A stretch of DNA of 57,798 bases from Nostoc sp. LPT (GCF_017115165.1 NZ_JABXKF010000055.1:1-57798); one strand, 5' to 3'; positions 18,265-28,173 are shown, counted from the first letter of the stretch. A program made the numbers and translations. Notes: generated by a model from the letters alone, not told the origin.

Positions 18265-20511
18265 CTAGTAGGGAAATTTGATCGTGAAGGTGGTTTGACC
18301 TGCTGCACTCTCTACATAAATTGAGCCGCCTAAATGTCTGACCATTTTCTGCACTAATGCCAATTCCAGCCCCGTGCCGCTATGTTTCCAAGGATCGTGT
18401 TTGGAAAGGTGATAGAAAGGTTCAAAAATCCGTGAAAGTTCATTGCTGGTAAGCTCTATTCCCGAATTGGTAATATTAAGCTCGACTGTATCCCCGATCA
18501 ACTGAGCAGAGACTGCGATCGCTTCCCCGGCTGGGGTGTATTTGCAGGCATGGTTGAGCAGTTCGGTGACAATCCGCTCCAAATCAGTGATATCTGTCTC
18601 CAAAGGCGGCAGCGCACGATCTACAGTCAGGTTTAACTGCTGTCGCTGGCAGTTGGTGAGGTCTCGAAAAGACTCGATAATGGGGTGAAGCCAGCTTTGA
18701 AAGTCAATGGCAATCAAGGTTGGGGGATCGGGTTCGGCTTCGAGATATGTGAGTGTGAGTAGGTCGTTAATTAACTTGCTTTCTCGCCCACACTCGTTAT
18801 GCAGAATCTGCAAGAGTTGCGGCACTATTTCTATTTCTGATATTTCTGCTGGTGTGAGCACACTTTCGAGAGTTTGGACTGCAAGGCTAATGCTTGTTAT
18901 TGGTGTCCGCAGTTCTTGGGATAGAGTTCTGAGAAATTGGTTTTTGAGCTGATTGCATTTTTCTAATTCTTTTACCTGTGCCTGGTTTTGTTTGTAAAGC
19001 TGGGCTTGACGAATGGCGATCGCACATTCATTTGCTATCTGCTGCATTAGCTCAATTTCAAATTCATCAAAAGCCTCTTGTGATGGTCTTGTCAACCAAA
19101 TATTTCCCAAAATCCCTTGAGGATCAAAAATTGGACAAGCCATCTGGGACATAACTAGCAACTTTGGTTCCCATCCCGGTACAATTTCCAAAAATTGCAA
19201 TGGTTGTTTTTGCAACAGTGGCTGATAAACTTCAAGATGGTCTGCAATCTGTTTAGTTAATCCTTGAAGCTTAGGCAAATTAATACTGTACTCGTAAGTA
19301 ATGGTAACTAGAGTTTGGCAGGTACTGTAGAGTTCAATTTGGCAACGCTCAAGGTTTAGTAACTTTGCTAATTCCTGGGTAAGTGTCTGCAACACCTGAG
19401 TTTGATCCAGACTGTCGCGGATTTGTTCTGTCATACGTCGCACCAAGGCTTCAAAGTTTCGCACCTGCTGCAACTGACTGATGTGTTTCTGCTTGTGTAA
19501 CTCCATCTTGGCTTTGAGATCCTGGAGTTGCTGATCAAGTTCTGCCTGTTGGACTGCAATGCCGATTTGAGTTGCCAACTGCTTGAGTAAGTCAGTTTCC
19601 GTTTGCTGCCATTGACGCGATTCACAGCAATGCTGGGCAATCAATAGCCCCCACATATCTTGCTCTTGGAAAATTGGCACAACGAGATTGGCTCTTATCT
19701 GCAAAGATGCCAGTAAATCTAGATGGCAAGGATGCAAGTCGGCTGCATAAATATCTTCGATAACTTGAATGCAACCTCGTCCATAGTGTTCTGGATGTTT
19801 GCCACTGAAACAGGGATCGGTGATGTTTTTTCCCAATAGGGGATCGCTGGCAGCTACAGTTGATTCGGCAATGATTACTCCACTACCATCAGCCTCGAAA
19901 CGATAAATTAACACGCGATCGCAATTCAAAAACTGCCGCAGCTCAATTGTTGTCTGATGCAGAATTGTCTCTAATTTTACAGATTGGTGAATCCGTGCGG
20001 CGATCGCTTCTAGCAGTTGCTCCCGTTCGACCTGGATAACTGCTTGTTCTGCTTGCTTAACAGGGGTAATATTACTACTAGTACCAATCAGTCGATAAAC
20101 CTTAGAGTTAGCATCCTTTAGTGGGGTGAGAGTCGTACTCCACCAAGTAGGAACTCCCTGGAATTGCAAACATTGTTCGTAAGAAATAGTTGTGCCGAAT
20201 CGCACGCAGTCAGTATAATGCTGACGCACCTTGCCAGCATCAAGGGTACAAAGAATATCCTCTGGTTTTTTGCCTCGGAGATCGTCTGAGCGAATTCCTA
20301 TCCACCGCTCATGAGTAGGATTAAGGGCCACATATTGAAAATCCCCATCCTCCAAAACATCAACTACAAATATTGATGCCTGCACAGAATCGTACATACT
20401 TAGTAGAAACTGCTCGCTACTACTTTTTTCATCTACTTCTGTGCCGAAAAGAATTTGAGGTGGTGATAATTTTGTCAACTCCATAGTTGATTCTACTGGA
20501 TTTATATTCAT
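18265..20511 (-). CDS. DXCF cyanobacteriochrome, altered histidine kinase
   Basis: A 748-residue soluble light-sensor kinase. Order: PAS (about 30-150), GAF1 (about 165-330), GAF2 (about 360-510), HisKA (about 520-590) and HATPase_c (to the end). GAF1 has both cysteines of a DXCF cyanobacteriochrome: DPCF with Cys234, and PCH with Cys262-His263, 28 residues apart as in TePixJ, plus RANLVVPI and WGLLIAQHC. It should bind a bilin and respond to blue/green-type light. The HisKA H-box reads LSQELRTP, so the phosphoacceptor His is Gln532 (codon CAA at 18918-18916). The ATPase keeps the N box (LLNHACKYTP) and GTGLEL, but the G1 box is weak (NSG). It may be a non-phosphorylating partner, or freshly mutated. 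No response regulator is adjacent. Confidence 0.85.
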   Translation of the reverse strand: MNINPVESTMELTKLSPPQILFGTEVDEKSSSEQFLLSMYDSVQASIFVVDVLEDGDFQYVALNPTHERWIGIRSDDLRGKKPEDILCTLDAGKVRQHYTDCVRFGTTISYEQCLQFQGVPTWWSTTLTPLKDANSKVYRLIGTSSNITPVKQAEQAVIQVEREQLLEAIAARIHQSVKLETILHQTTIELRQFLNCDRVLIYRFEADGSGVIIAESTVAASDPLLGKNITDPCFSGKHPEHYGRGCIQVIEDIYAADLHPCHLDLLASLQIRANLVVPIFQEQDMWGLLIAQHCCESRQWQQTETDLLKQLATQIGIAVQQAELDQQLQDLKAKMELHKQKHISQLQQVRNFEALVRRMTEQIRDSLDQTQVLQTLTQELAKLLNLERCQIELYSTCQTLVTITYEYSINLPKLQGLTKQIADHLEVYQPLLQKQPLQFLEIVPGWEPKLLVMSQMACPIFDPQGILGNIWLTRPSQEAFDEFEIELMQQIANECAIAIRQAQLYKQNQAQVKELEKCNQLKNQFLRTLSQELRTPITSISLAVQTLESVLTPAEISEIEIVPQLLQILHNECGRESKLINDLLTLTYLEAEPDPPTLIAIDFQSWLHPIIESFRDLTNCQRQQLNLTVDRALPPLETDITDLERIVTELLNHACKYTPAGEAIAVSAQLIGDTVELNITNSGIELTSNELSRIFEPFYHLSKHDPWKHSGTGLELALVQKMVRHLGGSIYVESAAGQTTFTIKFPY

Positions 20512-20836
20512 GCGAGAGTCCCACTCTTGTATTACTGACTCTTCTAGGCGCTCTCTTGTCGTTAAGCTTGTAGTAGATGCACTTTAGCGCCTATAGCAAA
20601 GTATTGTCAGCTGTTGCTCATCGAATTTTTGATCTTTCTCTACTTCTTGTCAGAAATCTAGGAAAGCTAATAGGAGTCAGCTTAACAAAATCCTGCTTTT
20701 TGAAGGTGAAAATACATTTGCAGGTGAGGGCAAACTTTCTGCAATTTGTTTTTAACAGTTTTTTAAGATTTTTGCATATATCTAAGTGCAAACCTAAGTA
20801 TATATCAATTAAATTTATAATTCTTAATAAGGGGAG
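20512..20836. other. Intergenic region, kinase to membrane protein
   Basis: AT-rich, with no recognisable gene or element. It contains the kinase promoter region on the minus strand. A 92-residue plus-strand frame here has no Shine-Dalgarno and an unnatural Leu/Phe-rich composition. Confidence 0.5.
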
Positions 20837-21400
20837 TTACAATCGCAATTTGTGAGCATTGATTCCTGTGAGGATACCAACCAGCAGCCAAGTGATGCCT
20901 AATCCGATGACTTCGCCTAAAAATAACTGGCTTAAGTAGCGGCAAATCGTTCCTACAAAAGAACCTACGGGGACAACAACAGCCCAACTTGCCGCAGAGA
21001 CAAATATCCATCGCCACGCTACAGGCTGGGGAATTGCTAACCATTGTGCCAATCCAATCCCCAAGCCGCCAAGGGCACCATAAACCGTCCCTGACAAAAT
21101 TCTCAGGGGAAGAATCTGAGTGCTAGGTACTATCCAACCCACTGCACCAATACCGATCGCGGTGATAATACTCCAACCCAAAATACTTGACAAAATCCAC
21201 CTGATACAAGATATAGGTTTTTTGAGAAGACAACCTTGAGGAAGTGCGATCGCAAATCCGCCAATAGCAGCCTCTACCACCCCAACATCTGGCTTTTCGC
21301 CGACTTCAATTAAGAGTAAACTCAATAAAAATCCACCAAAAGTAGCTAAAGTCCACAGGAATGTAAAGCCAAATCTAGTATTTTTAGGCGCGAATGGCAT
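20837..21400 (-). CDS. Conserved membrane protein
   Basis: A 187-residue integral membrane protein with about five hydrophobic segments: FTFLWTLATFGGFLLSLLLI, a central WSIITAIGIGAVGWIV, GALGGLGIGLAQWLAIP, WIFVSAASWAVVVPVGSFVG and GLGITWLLVGILTG. The repeated G-x-x-x-G-x-A-Q-W-L type segments suggest internal duplication. I know similar cyanobacterial proteins only as hypothetical. The frame opens at a TTG at 21403, but the ATG at 21400 is the natural start: it overlaps the last base of the upstream hydrolase stop (TGATG), so the two genes are translationally coupled. Confidence 0.75.
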   Translation of the reverse strand: MPFAPKNTRFGFTFLWTLATFGGFLLSLLLIEVGEKPDVGVVEAAIGGFAIALPQGCLLKKPISCIRWILSSILGWSIITAIGIGAVGWIVPSTQILPLRILSGTVYGALGGLGIGLAQWLAIPQPVAWRWIFVSAASWAVVVPVGSFVGTICRYLSQLFLGEVIGLGITWLLVGILTGINAHKLRL

Positions 21401-22638
21401 CAAAGTTTCTTTGTTTTTAATAGTCTGACAGTTTTTGCATTAAACATTTCAAAAAAACCTTTGCGTCGCTGTTGGGGTGATTCTGGTACGATGTAACCCC
21501 ACAGACTCTCCCAGTAAAAAAAGGAGATACCATCAAAATTGCGATCGCGCACTACCTGAACCTGTTCTCTAACTTGTGCCATTTTCACCGGATTTCTGAA
21601 AGTTCCTGTTGATATCCCAATACCTACAGGAATTATACTTTGAGCCAATTTTATAGATGGAAGTTCTAGTTGAGCGATAAAAGACTTTTTGTCATTTCGA
21701 TATACCTGCAAAATTAACTCATTAACTAAACCTTTTTTTACCCAATTTTCCCAATCTTGCAAATAGTATTTGTAGGCAAAAGCTTGATTGTTAGGAGATA
21801 AAGATATTCTAACTTTGGGTTTAACCGCCTTGACAGCTTGGTAGATTTCTGCCATAAAATCAGTAATTTTATCTGCCCGCCACCGCATCCATTCTGAGTT
21901 AAAAGGGTCAGTTGGGGGACTTTTACCTTGATGCTCTTGTTGATAGAGTTCTATAGTGAAGCGATCGTACCCGAACTGTACAGGCATCCCAAAATGGTCG
22001 TCAAGCTGAATACCGTCTACATCGTAATTCCTCACTACTTCCAAAATTAGCTCTTGAATAAACTCTTGCACTTGCGGATGTAAAGGATTCAACCAGGCCA
22101 GCTTAGTTACTAAAATATTGTCGATTTCTTCTGGGGGGGCATCTTGAGTAGACTTTATACCTTCTTGCCCAATTGTCAACCAGTCGGGATAACGCCTTGC
22201 TAATTGTGAATAATGCGGTGTCATGAATCCGTATTCAAACCAAGGAATGACTCTCAAATCTTTATTTTTACCAAGTGTTACTATCTTTGTTAAAACATCC
22301 TGTCCACCATGCATGAAGTTAAGCAAAGGTTGAGTTTCTGAGCCTGTAGTTATTTTGGCTACTGCACTTTTATAAAAAGTATGTCCTCGGTTCCAAACTA
22401 CAGGATAAATTGTATTAAAGTTGAGAGCCGATAATTGATTTATAGCACGGTTAATACCCCAAGGGAGAAATAGTACACCACTACCAACATTAGTTAGCCA
22501 AACGCCGCGAATTTCTGTAGTTAAAGGACTGGTTTTTTGGGAATAAACTGGCAGTGAAGAGGGTAAAAAAACTGTTAAAGTGACTACTAATCCCAAACAC
22601 AGCAAGCAAGAAACACAACGTCGAGCAAACCGATTCAT
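21400..22638 (-). CDS. GHL10 family glycoside hydrolase-like protein
   Basis: A 412-residue exported protein of the GHL10 (formerly DUF187) TIM-barrel family, acting on a polysaccharide or peptidoglycan-linked substrate not known for this member. An N-terminal signal peptide (RRCVSCLLCLGLVVTLTVFL, cleavage near VYS-QK) is followed by EIRGVWLTNVGSGVLF, NTIYPVVWNRGHTFYKS, RVIPWFEYGFM, DVDGIQLDDHFGMP and VRISLSPNN, the conserved barrel strands of the family. ISFFYWESLWG closes the barrel. The Cys in the signal region is not in a good lipobox. It forms a two-gene unit with the membrane protein downstream. Confidence 0.85.
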   Translation of the reverse strand: MNRFARRCVSCLLCLGLVVTLTVFLPSSLPVYSQKTSPLTTEIRGVWLTNVGSGVLFLPWGINRAINQLSALNFNTIYPVVWNRGHTFYKSAVAKITTGSETQPLLNFMHGGQDVLTKIVTLGKNKDLRVIPWFEYGFMTPHYSQLARRYPDWLTIGQEGIKSTQDAPPEEIDNILVTKLAWLNPLHPQVQEFIQELILEVVRNYDVDGIQLDDHFGMPVQFGYDRFTIELYQQEHQGKSPPTDPFNSEWMRWRADKITDFMAEIYQAVKAVKPKVRISLSPNNQAFAYKYYLQDWENWVKKGLVNELILQVYRNDKKSFIAQLELPSIKLAQSIIPVGIGISTGTFRNPVKMAQVREQVQVVRDRNFDGISFFYWESLWGYIVPESPQQRRKGFFEMFNAKTVRLLKTKKL

Positions 22639-22721
22639 TTGTAAGCGTTACCTAGTGCGATCGGAATATATATAACTACAAAATAAAGTTGTAATCCTCC
22701 GGATGATGTAAAGAAATGATG

Positions 22722-22875
22722 ATTCAGAATTCAGAATTCAGAAGTCAGGAGTCAGAATAGTTGAAATAATACGGAGCCAGTTTTGGTAATGAATATACTT
22801 AACGATACCAAAACATAATAACTTATGACTCCAAACTGCTAATTCCTAACTCCTTAATTCTAACTCCTGAATTCT
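22722..22875. repeat. Heptamer arrays in inverted arrangement
   Basis: Five heptamers at 22722-22756 (ATTCAGA three times, then AGTCAGG and AGTCAGA) face a degenerate complementary tract at about 22840-22875 (AATTCCTAACTCC, AACTCCTGAATTC). This is the same architecture as the pair after petH. It occupies most of the gap between glcD and the GHL10 gene. Confidence 0.65.
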
Positions 22876-22881
22876 TTCTTC

Positions 22882-24354
22882 TTAAAATCTTTCCACACCT
22901 TCAAATTGTTTGAGTGCCGATGCATTTGCTGCTTCACCACAAGTTCGTGGTGTAGGGAATATCTTTTCAGGATTTGCTAACCCTTTAGGATTAAAAACTT
23001 GCCGCACCCATTGCATAGTTTCTAAATCAACTTCGCTAAACATCTGTGGCATATAGCACTTTTTCTCTGCACCAATGCCATGTTCACCAGAAATACTACC
23101 ACCGACTTGCACACAAAGTTTGAGAATTTTTCCACCCATTTCTTCTACTTGCTCTAATGCTCCAGATACAGAATTATCATAAAGAATTAGTGGATGAAGA
23201 TTCCCATCGCCAGCGTGAAACACATTAGCAACACGATAACCATATTGTTTACTTAATGTCTCAATTTCATGTAAAACATAAGGCAACTGAGTCCGAGGAA
23301 TTACACCATCTTGTACATAATAGTCTGGACTTAAATGCCCAGCCGCAGCAAAAGCCGCTTTGCGTCCTTTCCATAATTTCAATCGGGTTTCTGGGTCAGT
23401 AGCAGAAGTGACATTCCGCGCCCCATTCTTTTTACAAATTTCGGTAACTCGCTGCTTATTCCCTGCAACTTCCACTTCTAAACCATCAATTTCTATTAGT
23501 AAAATAGCAGTAGCATCGCGGGGATAACAATTAGTTGCTACCACATCTTCAACTGCATTAATGCTGAAGTTATCCATCATTTCCATACCACCAGGAATAA
23601 TTCCGGCGCTAATGATGTCAGAAACAGTTGCTCCTGCAGCTTCAATGCTAGTAAAATCTGCCAACAGTACACAAATTGATTCTGCACTTTTGAGAATTCG
23701 CAAAGTAATTTCTGTGGCAATTCCTAAAGTACCTTCGGAACCAACAAACACACCTGTTAAATCATAACCAGGCATTTCTGGAATTTGTCCGCCTAAATCA
23801 ACAATTTCCCCTTCTGGCGTGACAATTTTTAATCCTAAAACATGGTTAGTAGTAACACCGTATTTGAGACAATGTACGCCACCAGAATTTTCAGCAATGT
23901 TGCCTCCAATAGAGCAGATAATTTGACTGGAAGGGTCAGGAGCGTAGTAAAATCCAGCACCACTGACAGCCTGTGTTACCCAACTATTAATCACCCCTGG
24001 TTGTACAACTGTTCTTTGATTTTCTAAATCAATGCTGAGGATTTGCCGCATTAGCGAGGTTACAATTAAAACAGAGTCTTTCACTGGCAAAGCGCCGCCA
24101 GATAGACCAGTGCCAGAACCGCGTGCTATGAAAGGTATAGAATATTGATTACATATCTTTACAACTTGGGCAACTTGTTCTGTAGTTCTGGGTAACACTA
24201 CTATAGCCGGACGTTGGCGATAGCCAGTTAAACCATCGCATTCATAGGTAATGAGTTCTTCGCGGCGTTGCACCACACCATTTTTGCCAAGGACAGCCTC
24301 GAATGCTTTGATAATAGGTTTCCAGTTGAGTTGTTTTTTATCTTGGGTAAGCAT
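22882..24354 (-). CDS. glcD: Glycolate dehydrogenase, FAD subunit
   Basis: Oxidises glycolate from photorespiration to glyoxylate. A 490-residue FAD_binding_4 oxidase of the GlcD type. The flavin-binding stretch ARGSGTGLSGGALP, the PDPSSQIICSIGGNIAENSG segment and GVFVGSEGTLGI lie in the N-terminal half. The C-terminal FAD-oxidase domain carries VANVFHAGDGNLHPLI and GGSISGEHGIGAEK, which supply substrate-site histidines and iron/flavin contacts in relatives. GlcE and GlcF partners are not adjacent. The start ATG at 24354 gives the usual N-terminus. Confidence 0.93.
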   Translation of the reverse strand: MLTQDKKQLNWKPIIKAFEAVLGKNGVVQRREELITYECDGLTGYRQRPAIVVLPRTTEQVAQVVKICNQYSIPFIARGSGTGLSGGALPVKDSVLIVTSLMRQILSIDLENQRTVVQPGVINSWVTQAVSGAGFYYAPDPSSQIICSIGGNIAENSGGVHCLKYGVTTNHVLGLKIVTPEGEIVDLGGQIPEMPGYDLTGVFVGSEGTLGIATEITLRILKSAESICVLLADFTSIEAAGATVSDIISAGIIPGGMEMMDNFSINAVEDVVATNCYPRDATAILLIEIDGLEVEVAGNKQRVTEICKKNGARNVTSATDPETRLKLWKGRKAAFAAAGHLSPDYYVQDGVIPRTQLPYVLHEIETLSKQYGYRVANVFHAGDGNLHPLILYDNSVSGALEQVEEMGGKILKLCVQVGGSISGEHGIGAEKKCYMPQMFSEVDLETMQWVRQVFNPKGLANPEKIFPTPRTCGEAANASALKQFEGVERF

Positions 24355-24717
24355 AGTTTTTTAAAGTTCAAGGTAGATGTATAGAGGATTGCTGGCTTTT
24401 TTGGGACGTATTAATTACTATTGTTGCAAGAATAGCAGTCAAAAGTGAGTAAAAGCGATCGCATGATTTGAGTACCGAAGGTGCGATCACATTTGATGGA
24501 GAGGAAAAAGTTACTGGGCTTGAAGAATAATAGAACCTAATATCCTGTATGGTCTTAAGTTTTGCTCTTCAACCAACCAACTGCCTACAAAATCTAATCC
24601 TGAGTATCTTGAGATATCAGAGCGGTTAAATTTGCATATATATAAAATAAGCTTGTCATTTTTATAAATATATTTGTAAGTATATTTCTTGAGGCATGTA
24701 TATATTAATTTAAGTCT
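24355..24717. other. Intergenic region upstream of glcD
   Basis: AT-rich with two GCGATCGC-type motifs. A 93-residue minus-strand frame (24511-24792) ends in a protein-like stretch (LDFVGSWLVEEQNLRPYRIL), but it lacks a ribosome site and its N-terminal half is Lys/Ile/Tyr-rich. I do not call it a gene. Confidence 0.45.
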
Positions 24718-24863
24718 ATGTCTAGCAATATATATGATTTGCATCAAAATAGAGTTCAGGAAGAGGCTGAATATCTTGCATCCCTTGAACACTCCATTAT
24801 ATATACAGGCTCAATTGGTGTAGGTAAAACAATAGGGATCATTGGTTACGCTGGTGTTACCAA
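24718..24863 (+). pseudogene. N-terminal fragment of a P-loop protein
   Basis: From an ATG, 48 codons read SSNIYDLHQNRVQEEAEYLA followed by a strand HSIIYTGSIGVGKT, a clear Walker A motif, and IGIIGYAG. The frame then runs out of phase into the tail of a different gene (Uma2-like) and stops. This looks like the truncated start of an ATP/GTP-binding protein joined to a second remnant. I cannot name the family. Confidence 0.45.
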
Positions 24864-24974
24864 GATGGGAATGTTTTATCGACTGGAGATGAACGAGCTT
24901 CCCAAGCCGAACAACGCACCCAATTACTAGCAGAAAGGCTACGGGCTATGGGCGTAGATCCCGACGCTCTCTAG
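24864..24974 (+). pseudogene. C-terminal remnant of a Uma2-family gene
   Basis: Thirty-six codons ending at a TAG (24972-24974) read DGNVLSTGDERASQAEQRTQ and LLAERLRAMGVDPDAL. This coiled-coil tail ending in an LR-hydrophobic-GxDPD motif is the typical C-terminus of cyanobacterial Uma2 (DUF820) nuclease-fold proteins, which are multicopy in Nostoc. The rest of the gene is missing. Confidence 0.65.
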
Positions 24975-24986
24975 GACACTTGCTGT

Positions 24987-25014
24987 AAAGACGCAAAAAA
25001 ATCTTTGCGTCTTT
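24987..25014. terminator. Hairpin between remnant and miaA
   Basis: AAAGACGCAAA (24987-24997) pairs perfectly with TTTGCGTCTTT (25004-25014) around a six-base loop. It lies 21 bases past the miaA stop. There is no clear T run on the minus strand, so it is a weak terminator candidate or a small dispersed repeat. Confidence 0.4.
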
Positions 25015-25035
25015 GCATGAATGAGCAAAAAAATC

Positions 25036-25941
25036 TCACGAACTCGTGCAACTGATAAACTCATTTATACGCAGCCAAACTTTCTCTAATAAATCAGGAT
25101 CATTCGCATCAAACCATTCAATTTGCGGATATGCTCGAAACCAAGTGCGTTGTCGCTTGGCAAATTGTCGTGTATGCAAAATTATTAATTTTTTCGCTTC
25201 ATCTAAGGAAATATCCCCAACCAAATATTGCTTAATTTCTTGATATCCCAAAGTATTCAACAAAGACAAATCAGCGCCATATTTTTGACAAAGATACTCC
25301 ACCTCAGGAACCAAACCATTTGCGATCATTTGCTCAGTACGTTGTTTAATTCGAGTACCCAACTTTTCAACATCGCAATCTAAACCAATTTGCAAAATCG
25401 GATAATTTGGTGGATTCTCCCCTTGCTGTTCTGAAATTGGATATCCAGTTACATAAAATACCTCTAATGCTCGTAAAGTTCTTACGTAATCGTTGCCATG
25501 AATCTTTTGTGCGGCAACTGGATCAACTTGTTGTAAAATCGCGTAGAGTTGTGGTTGACCTAAAGATTCAAGCTGCGATCGCAATTCTGTTTGCGGTGCA
25601 ACTTTCGGAATTTTCATACCTTGGATAATCGAACGAATGTATAAACCAGTACCACCAACTAGAAAAAGCGGTGTAACACCAACAGAAGCAATTAAGGCTT
25701 GTGTTTGCTCCTGATAATCTGCTACTGTCATCATGTCTGTTGGCTCGCAGATATCTATTAAATAGTGCCGCACCAATTTTTGTTCAGCCACAGTTGGTTT
25801 CGCCGTCCCAACATCAAACTCACGGTAAACTTGACGAGAATCAGCACTAAGAATTACAGAACTCAACCGCCTTGCCAAAGCCAAAGCCAAACCCGATTTA
25901 CCCGTTGCCGTCGCCCCACAAATCACAATTAATTTAGTCAT
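25036..25941 (-). CDS. miaA: tRNA dimethylallyltransferase
   Basis: Adds a dimethylallyl group to A37 of tRNAs that read codons starting with U. The P-loop GATATGKSGLAL stands at the N-terminus, followed by LSADSRQVYREFDVGTAKPT and the IPP-transferase signature FLVGGTGLYIRSI. The C-terminal part includes QFAKRQRTWFRAYP, typical of the tRNA-binding region. The 301 aa length is normal. Immediately before the ATG the leader is a run of ACAAATG heptamers rather than a recognisable Shine-Dalgarno; see findings. It is not adjacent to hfq or mutL. Confidence 0.96.
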   Translation of the reverse strand: MTKLIVICGATATGKSGLALALARRLSSVILSADSRQVYREFDVGTAKPTVAEQKLVRHYLIDICEPTDMMTVADYQEQTQALIASVGVTPLFLVGGTGLYIRSIIQGMKIPKVAPQTELRSQLESLGQPQLYAILQQVDPVAAQKIHGNDYVRTLRALEVFYVTGYPISEQQGENPPNYPILQIGLDCDVEKLGTRIKQRTEQMIANGLVPEVEYLCQKYGADLSLLNTLGYQEIKQYLVGDISLDEAKKLIILHTRQFAKRQRTWFRAYPQIEWFDANDPDLLEKVWLRINEFISCTSS

Positions 25942-25999
25942 TTGTCATTTGTCATTTGTCATTTGTTATGGGGCATTGGGCATTGAGCATCGGGCATTA
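25938..25999. repeat. Heptamer repeat abutting miaA start
   Basis: Heptamers GTCATTT (three copies), GTTATGG, then GGCATTG-type units run through 25938-25999 on the plus strand. The miaA start codon lies at the end of the array, so the array supplies the whole translation initiation region of that gene. Confidence 0.75.
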
Positions 26000-26203
26000 G
26001 ACAATAATTAATAGTTCTTCTCCCCCTGCTCCCCCTGCCCCCTCCGCTCCTCTGCCCCTCTTGCACGGTACTGCAACCCCAGTATAAACTTCTCTTGAAA
26101 ATGCCCTACAGACGCCAGCAAGGCTTTTGTGTTACAATCTTGGAGTGTTTTTACTTTTATTTGCCTTTCGGCGATTTCAACCCCACGCATCAGGAGAGTT
26201 TAC

Positions 26204-28141
26204 ATGACGAGCAGTTACAGTGCCGATCAGATTCAAGTTCTGGAAGGTCTGGAAGCCGTCCGCAAAAGACCAGGAATGTACATCGGTACCACTGGGCCGC
26301 GAGGACTCCACCATTTAGTTTACGAGGTGGTGGACAATTCAATTGATGAGGCTTTGGCGGGTCATTGCACTCATATAGAAGTGGATATCAACGCTGATGG
26401 TTCCGTGACTGTAACAGATGATGGTCGTGGTATTCCCGTCGATACTCACTCGCGCACTGGAAAATCGGCTTTGGAAACCGTAATGACGGTACTGCACGCC
26501 GGTGGTAAGTTTGGCGGCGGTGGCTACAAAGTTTCTGGAGGATTGCACGGGGTTGGTATTTCTGTTGTTAATGCCCTATCTGAGGTTGTAGAAGTTACGG
26601 TTTGGCGAGATAAAAAGGTTCATCTTCAACGCTACGAACGCGGTATCCCAGTTAGCGATCTGCAAGTCAAGCCTTATAAAGAAGCTAGAACTGGAACTTC
26701 TGTTACTTTTAAGCCAGATACTCAAATATTCACTACTAGCATTGAGTTTGATTACATCACTTTATCAGGTCGCCTACGAGAATTGGCGTATCTGAATGCA
26801 GGTGTCAAAATTACTTTTACTGACCACCGTTTAGAACTACTAAAAAGCGATACAGCTAAGGTAGAAACCTACGAGTACAAGGGTGGGATCAAAGAGTACA
26901 TTGCGTACATGAACCGTGAGAAGCAACCGCTGCATGAAGAAATTATCTATGTGCAGGGAGAACGGAACAATGTACAAGTGGAAGTCTCTTTACAGTGGTG
27001 TACTGATGCTTACACGGATAATGTGCTAGGTTTTGCTAACAATATTCGTACGGTGGATGGTGGTACGCACTTAGAAGGCTTGAAGGCGGTTCTGACGCGG
27101 ACATTAAATGCGATCGCCCGCAAACGCAATAAAATTAAAGAGAATGAACCTAACCTCAGTGGCGAACACGTCCGCGAAGGTTTGACTGCGGTAATTTCCG
27201 TTAAGGTCCCCGATCCAGAATTTGAAGGACAAACCAAAACCAAACTCGGTAACACTGAAGTACGGGGAATTGTCGATTCTTTGGTAGGAGAAGTCCTTAC
27301 CGAGTATCTAGAATTTCATCCCAGCATTGCTGATGCAATTTTAGATAAAGCTATCCAAGCTTTCAAAGCCGCAGAAGCCGCGCGTCATGCACGGGAATTA
27401 GTTCGGCGCAAATCCGTACTAGAATCTTCGCCATTACCTGGTAAATTGGCCGATTGTAGTTCTCGTGACCCCAGCGAATCTGAGATATTCATCGTGGAAG
27501 GGGACTCAGCAGGTGGAAGTGCAAAACAAGGACGCGATCGCCGCACTCAAGCAATCTTGCCTCTACGTGGTAAAATTCTTAACATTGAAAAAACTGACGA
27601 CGCTAAAATCTATAAAAATAACGAAGTTCAATCGTTAATTACAGCACTTGGTTTAGGTGTTAAAGGTGATGAATTCGATTCCACCCAACTGCGTTATCAC
27701 CGCATAGTCATTATGACGGATGCTGACGTAGATGGAGCGCACATCCGTACTTTGTTGTTAACATTCTTCTATCGATATCAGCGATCGCTCATTGAACAAG
27801 GTTTTATTTATATTGCTTGTCCCCCACTGTATAAAGTAGAACGGGGACGTAATCATGAGTATTGCTATAGCGATCGCGAAAAAGATCAAACAATCGCCAA
27901 ATTTCCGGCTAACGCCAACTATACCATCCAACGCTTCAAAGGTTTGGGTGAAATGATGCCACAACAACTCTGGGACACCACCATGAACCCAGAAACCCGT
28001 AAAATGAAGCAAGTCGAAATTGAGGATGCCGCCGAAGCCGATCGCATCTTCACAATTTTAATGGGCGATCGCGTCGCACCCAGACGAGAATTTATCGAAA
28101 CCTATGGCTCTAAACTCAACTTCACTGACCTAGATATCTAA
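26204..28141 (+). CDS. gyrB: DNA gyrase subunit B
   Basis: ATPase and TOPRIM subunit of DNA gyrase, which introduces negative supercoils. The GHKL ATPase has [19 protein letters not shown] and [19 protein letters not shown]. The transducer domain has [16 protein letters not shown]. The TOPRIM domain has [15 protein letters not shown] and [12 protein letters not shown], and the C-terminal QRFKGLGEM motif is intact. The frame extends upstream to 26129, but the ATG at 26204 follows CAGGAGAG by five bases and gives the family N-terminus [20 protein letters not shown] (645 aa), so it is chosen. A strong terminator follows. Confidence 0.97.
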   Translation: MTSSYSADQIQVLEGLEAVRKRPGMYIGTTGPRGLHHLVYEVVDNSIDEALAGHCTHIEVDINADGSVTVTDDGRGIPVDTHSRTGKSALETVMTVLHAGGKFGGGGYKVSGGLHGVGISVVNALSEVVEVTVWRDKKVHLQRYERGIPVSDLQVKPYKEARTGTSVTFKPDTQIFTTSIEFDYITLSGRLRELAYLNAGVKITFTDHRLELLKSDTAKVETYEYKGGIKEYIAYMNREKQPLHEEIIYVQGERNNVQVEVSLQWCTDAYTDNVLGFANNIRTVDGGTHLEGLKAVLTRTLNAIARKRNKIKENEPNLSGEHVREGLTAVISVKVPDPEFEGQTKTKLGNTEVRGIVDSLVGEVLTEYLEFHPSIADAILDKAIQAFKAAEAARHARELVRRKSVLESSPLPGKLADCSSRDPSESEIFIVEGDSAGGSAKQGRDRRTQAILPLRGKILNIEKTDDAKIYKNNEVQSLITALGLGVKGDEFDSTQLRYHRIVIMTDADVDGAHIRTLLLTFFYRYQRSLIEQGFIYIACPPLYKVERGRNHEYCYSDREKDQTIAKFPANANYTIQRFKGLGEMMPQQLWDTTMNPETRKMKQVEIEDAAEADRIFTILMGDRVAPRREFIETYGSKLNFTDLDI

Positions 28142-28173
28142 ATACCAGCAGTCTTAAATCATTCGTAAAAAAT

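Noticed and set aside
20577..20855. 92-residue plus-strand frame between kinase and membrane protein
   Set aside because: It overlaps the end of the membrane protein gene, has no ribosome site and has an unlikely composition.
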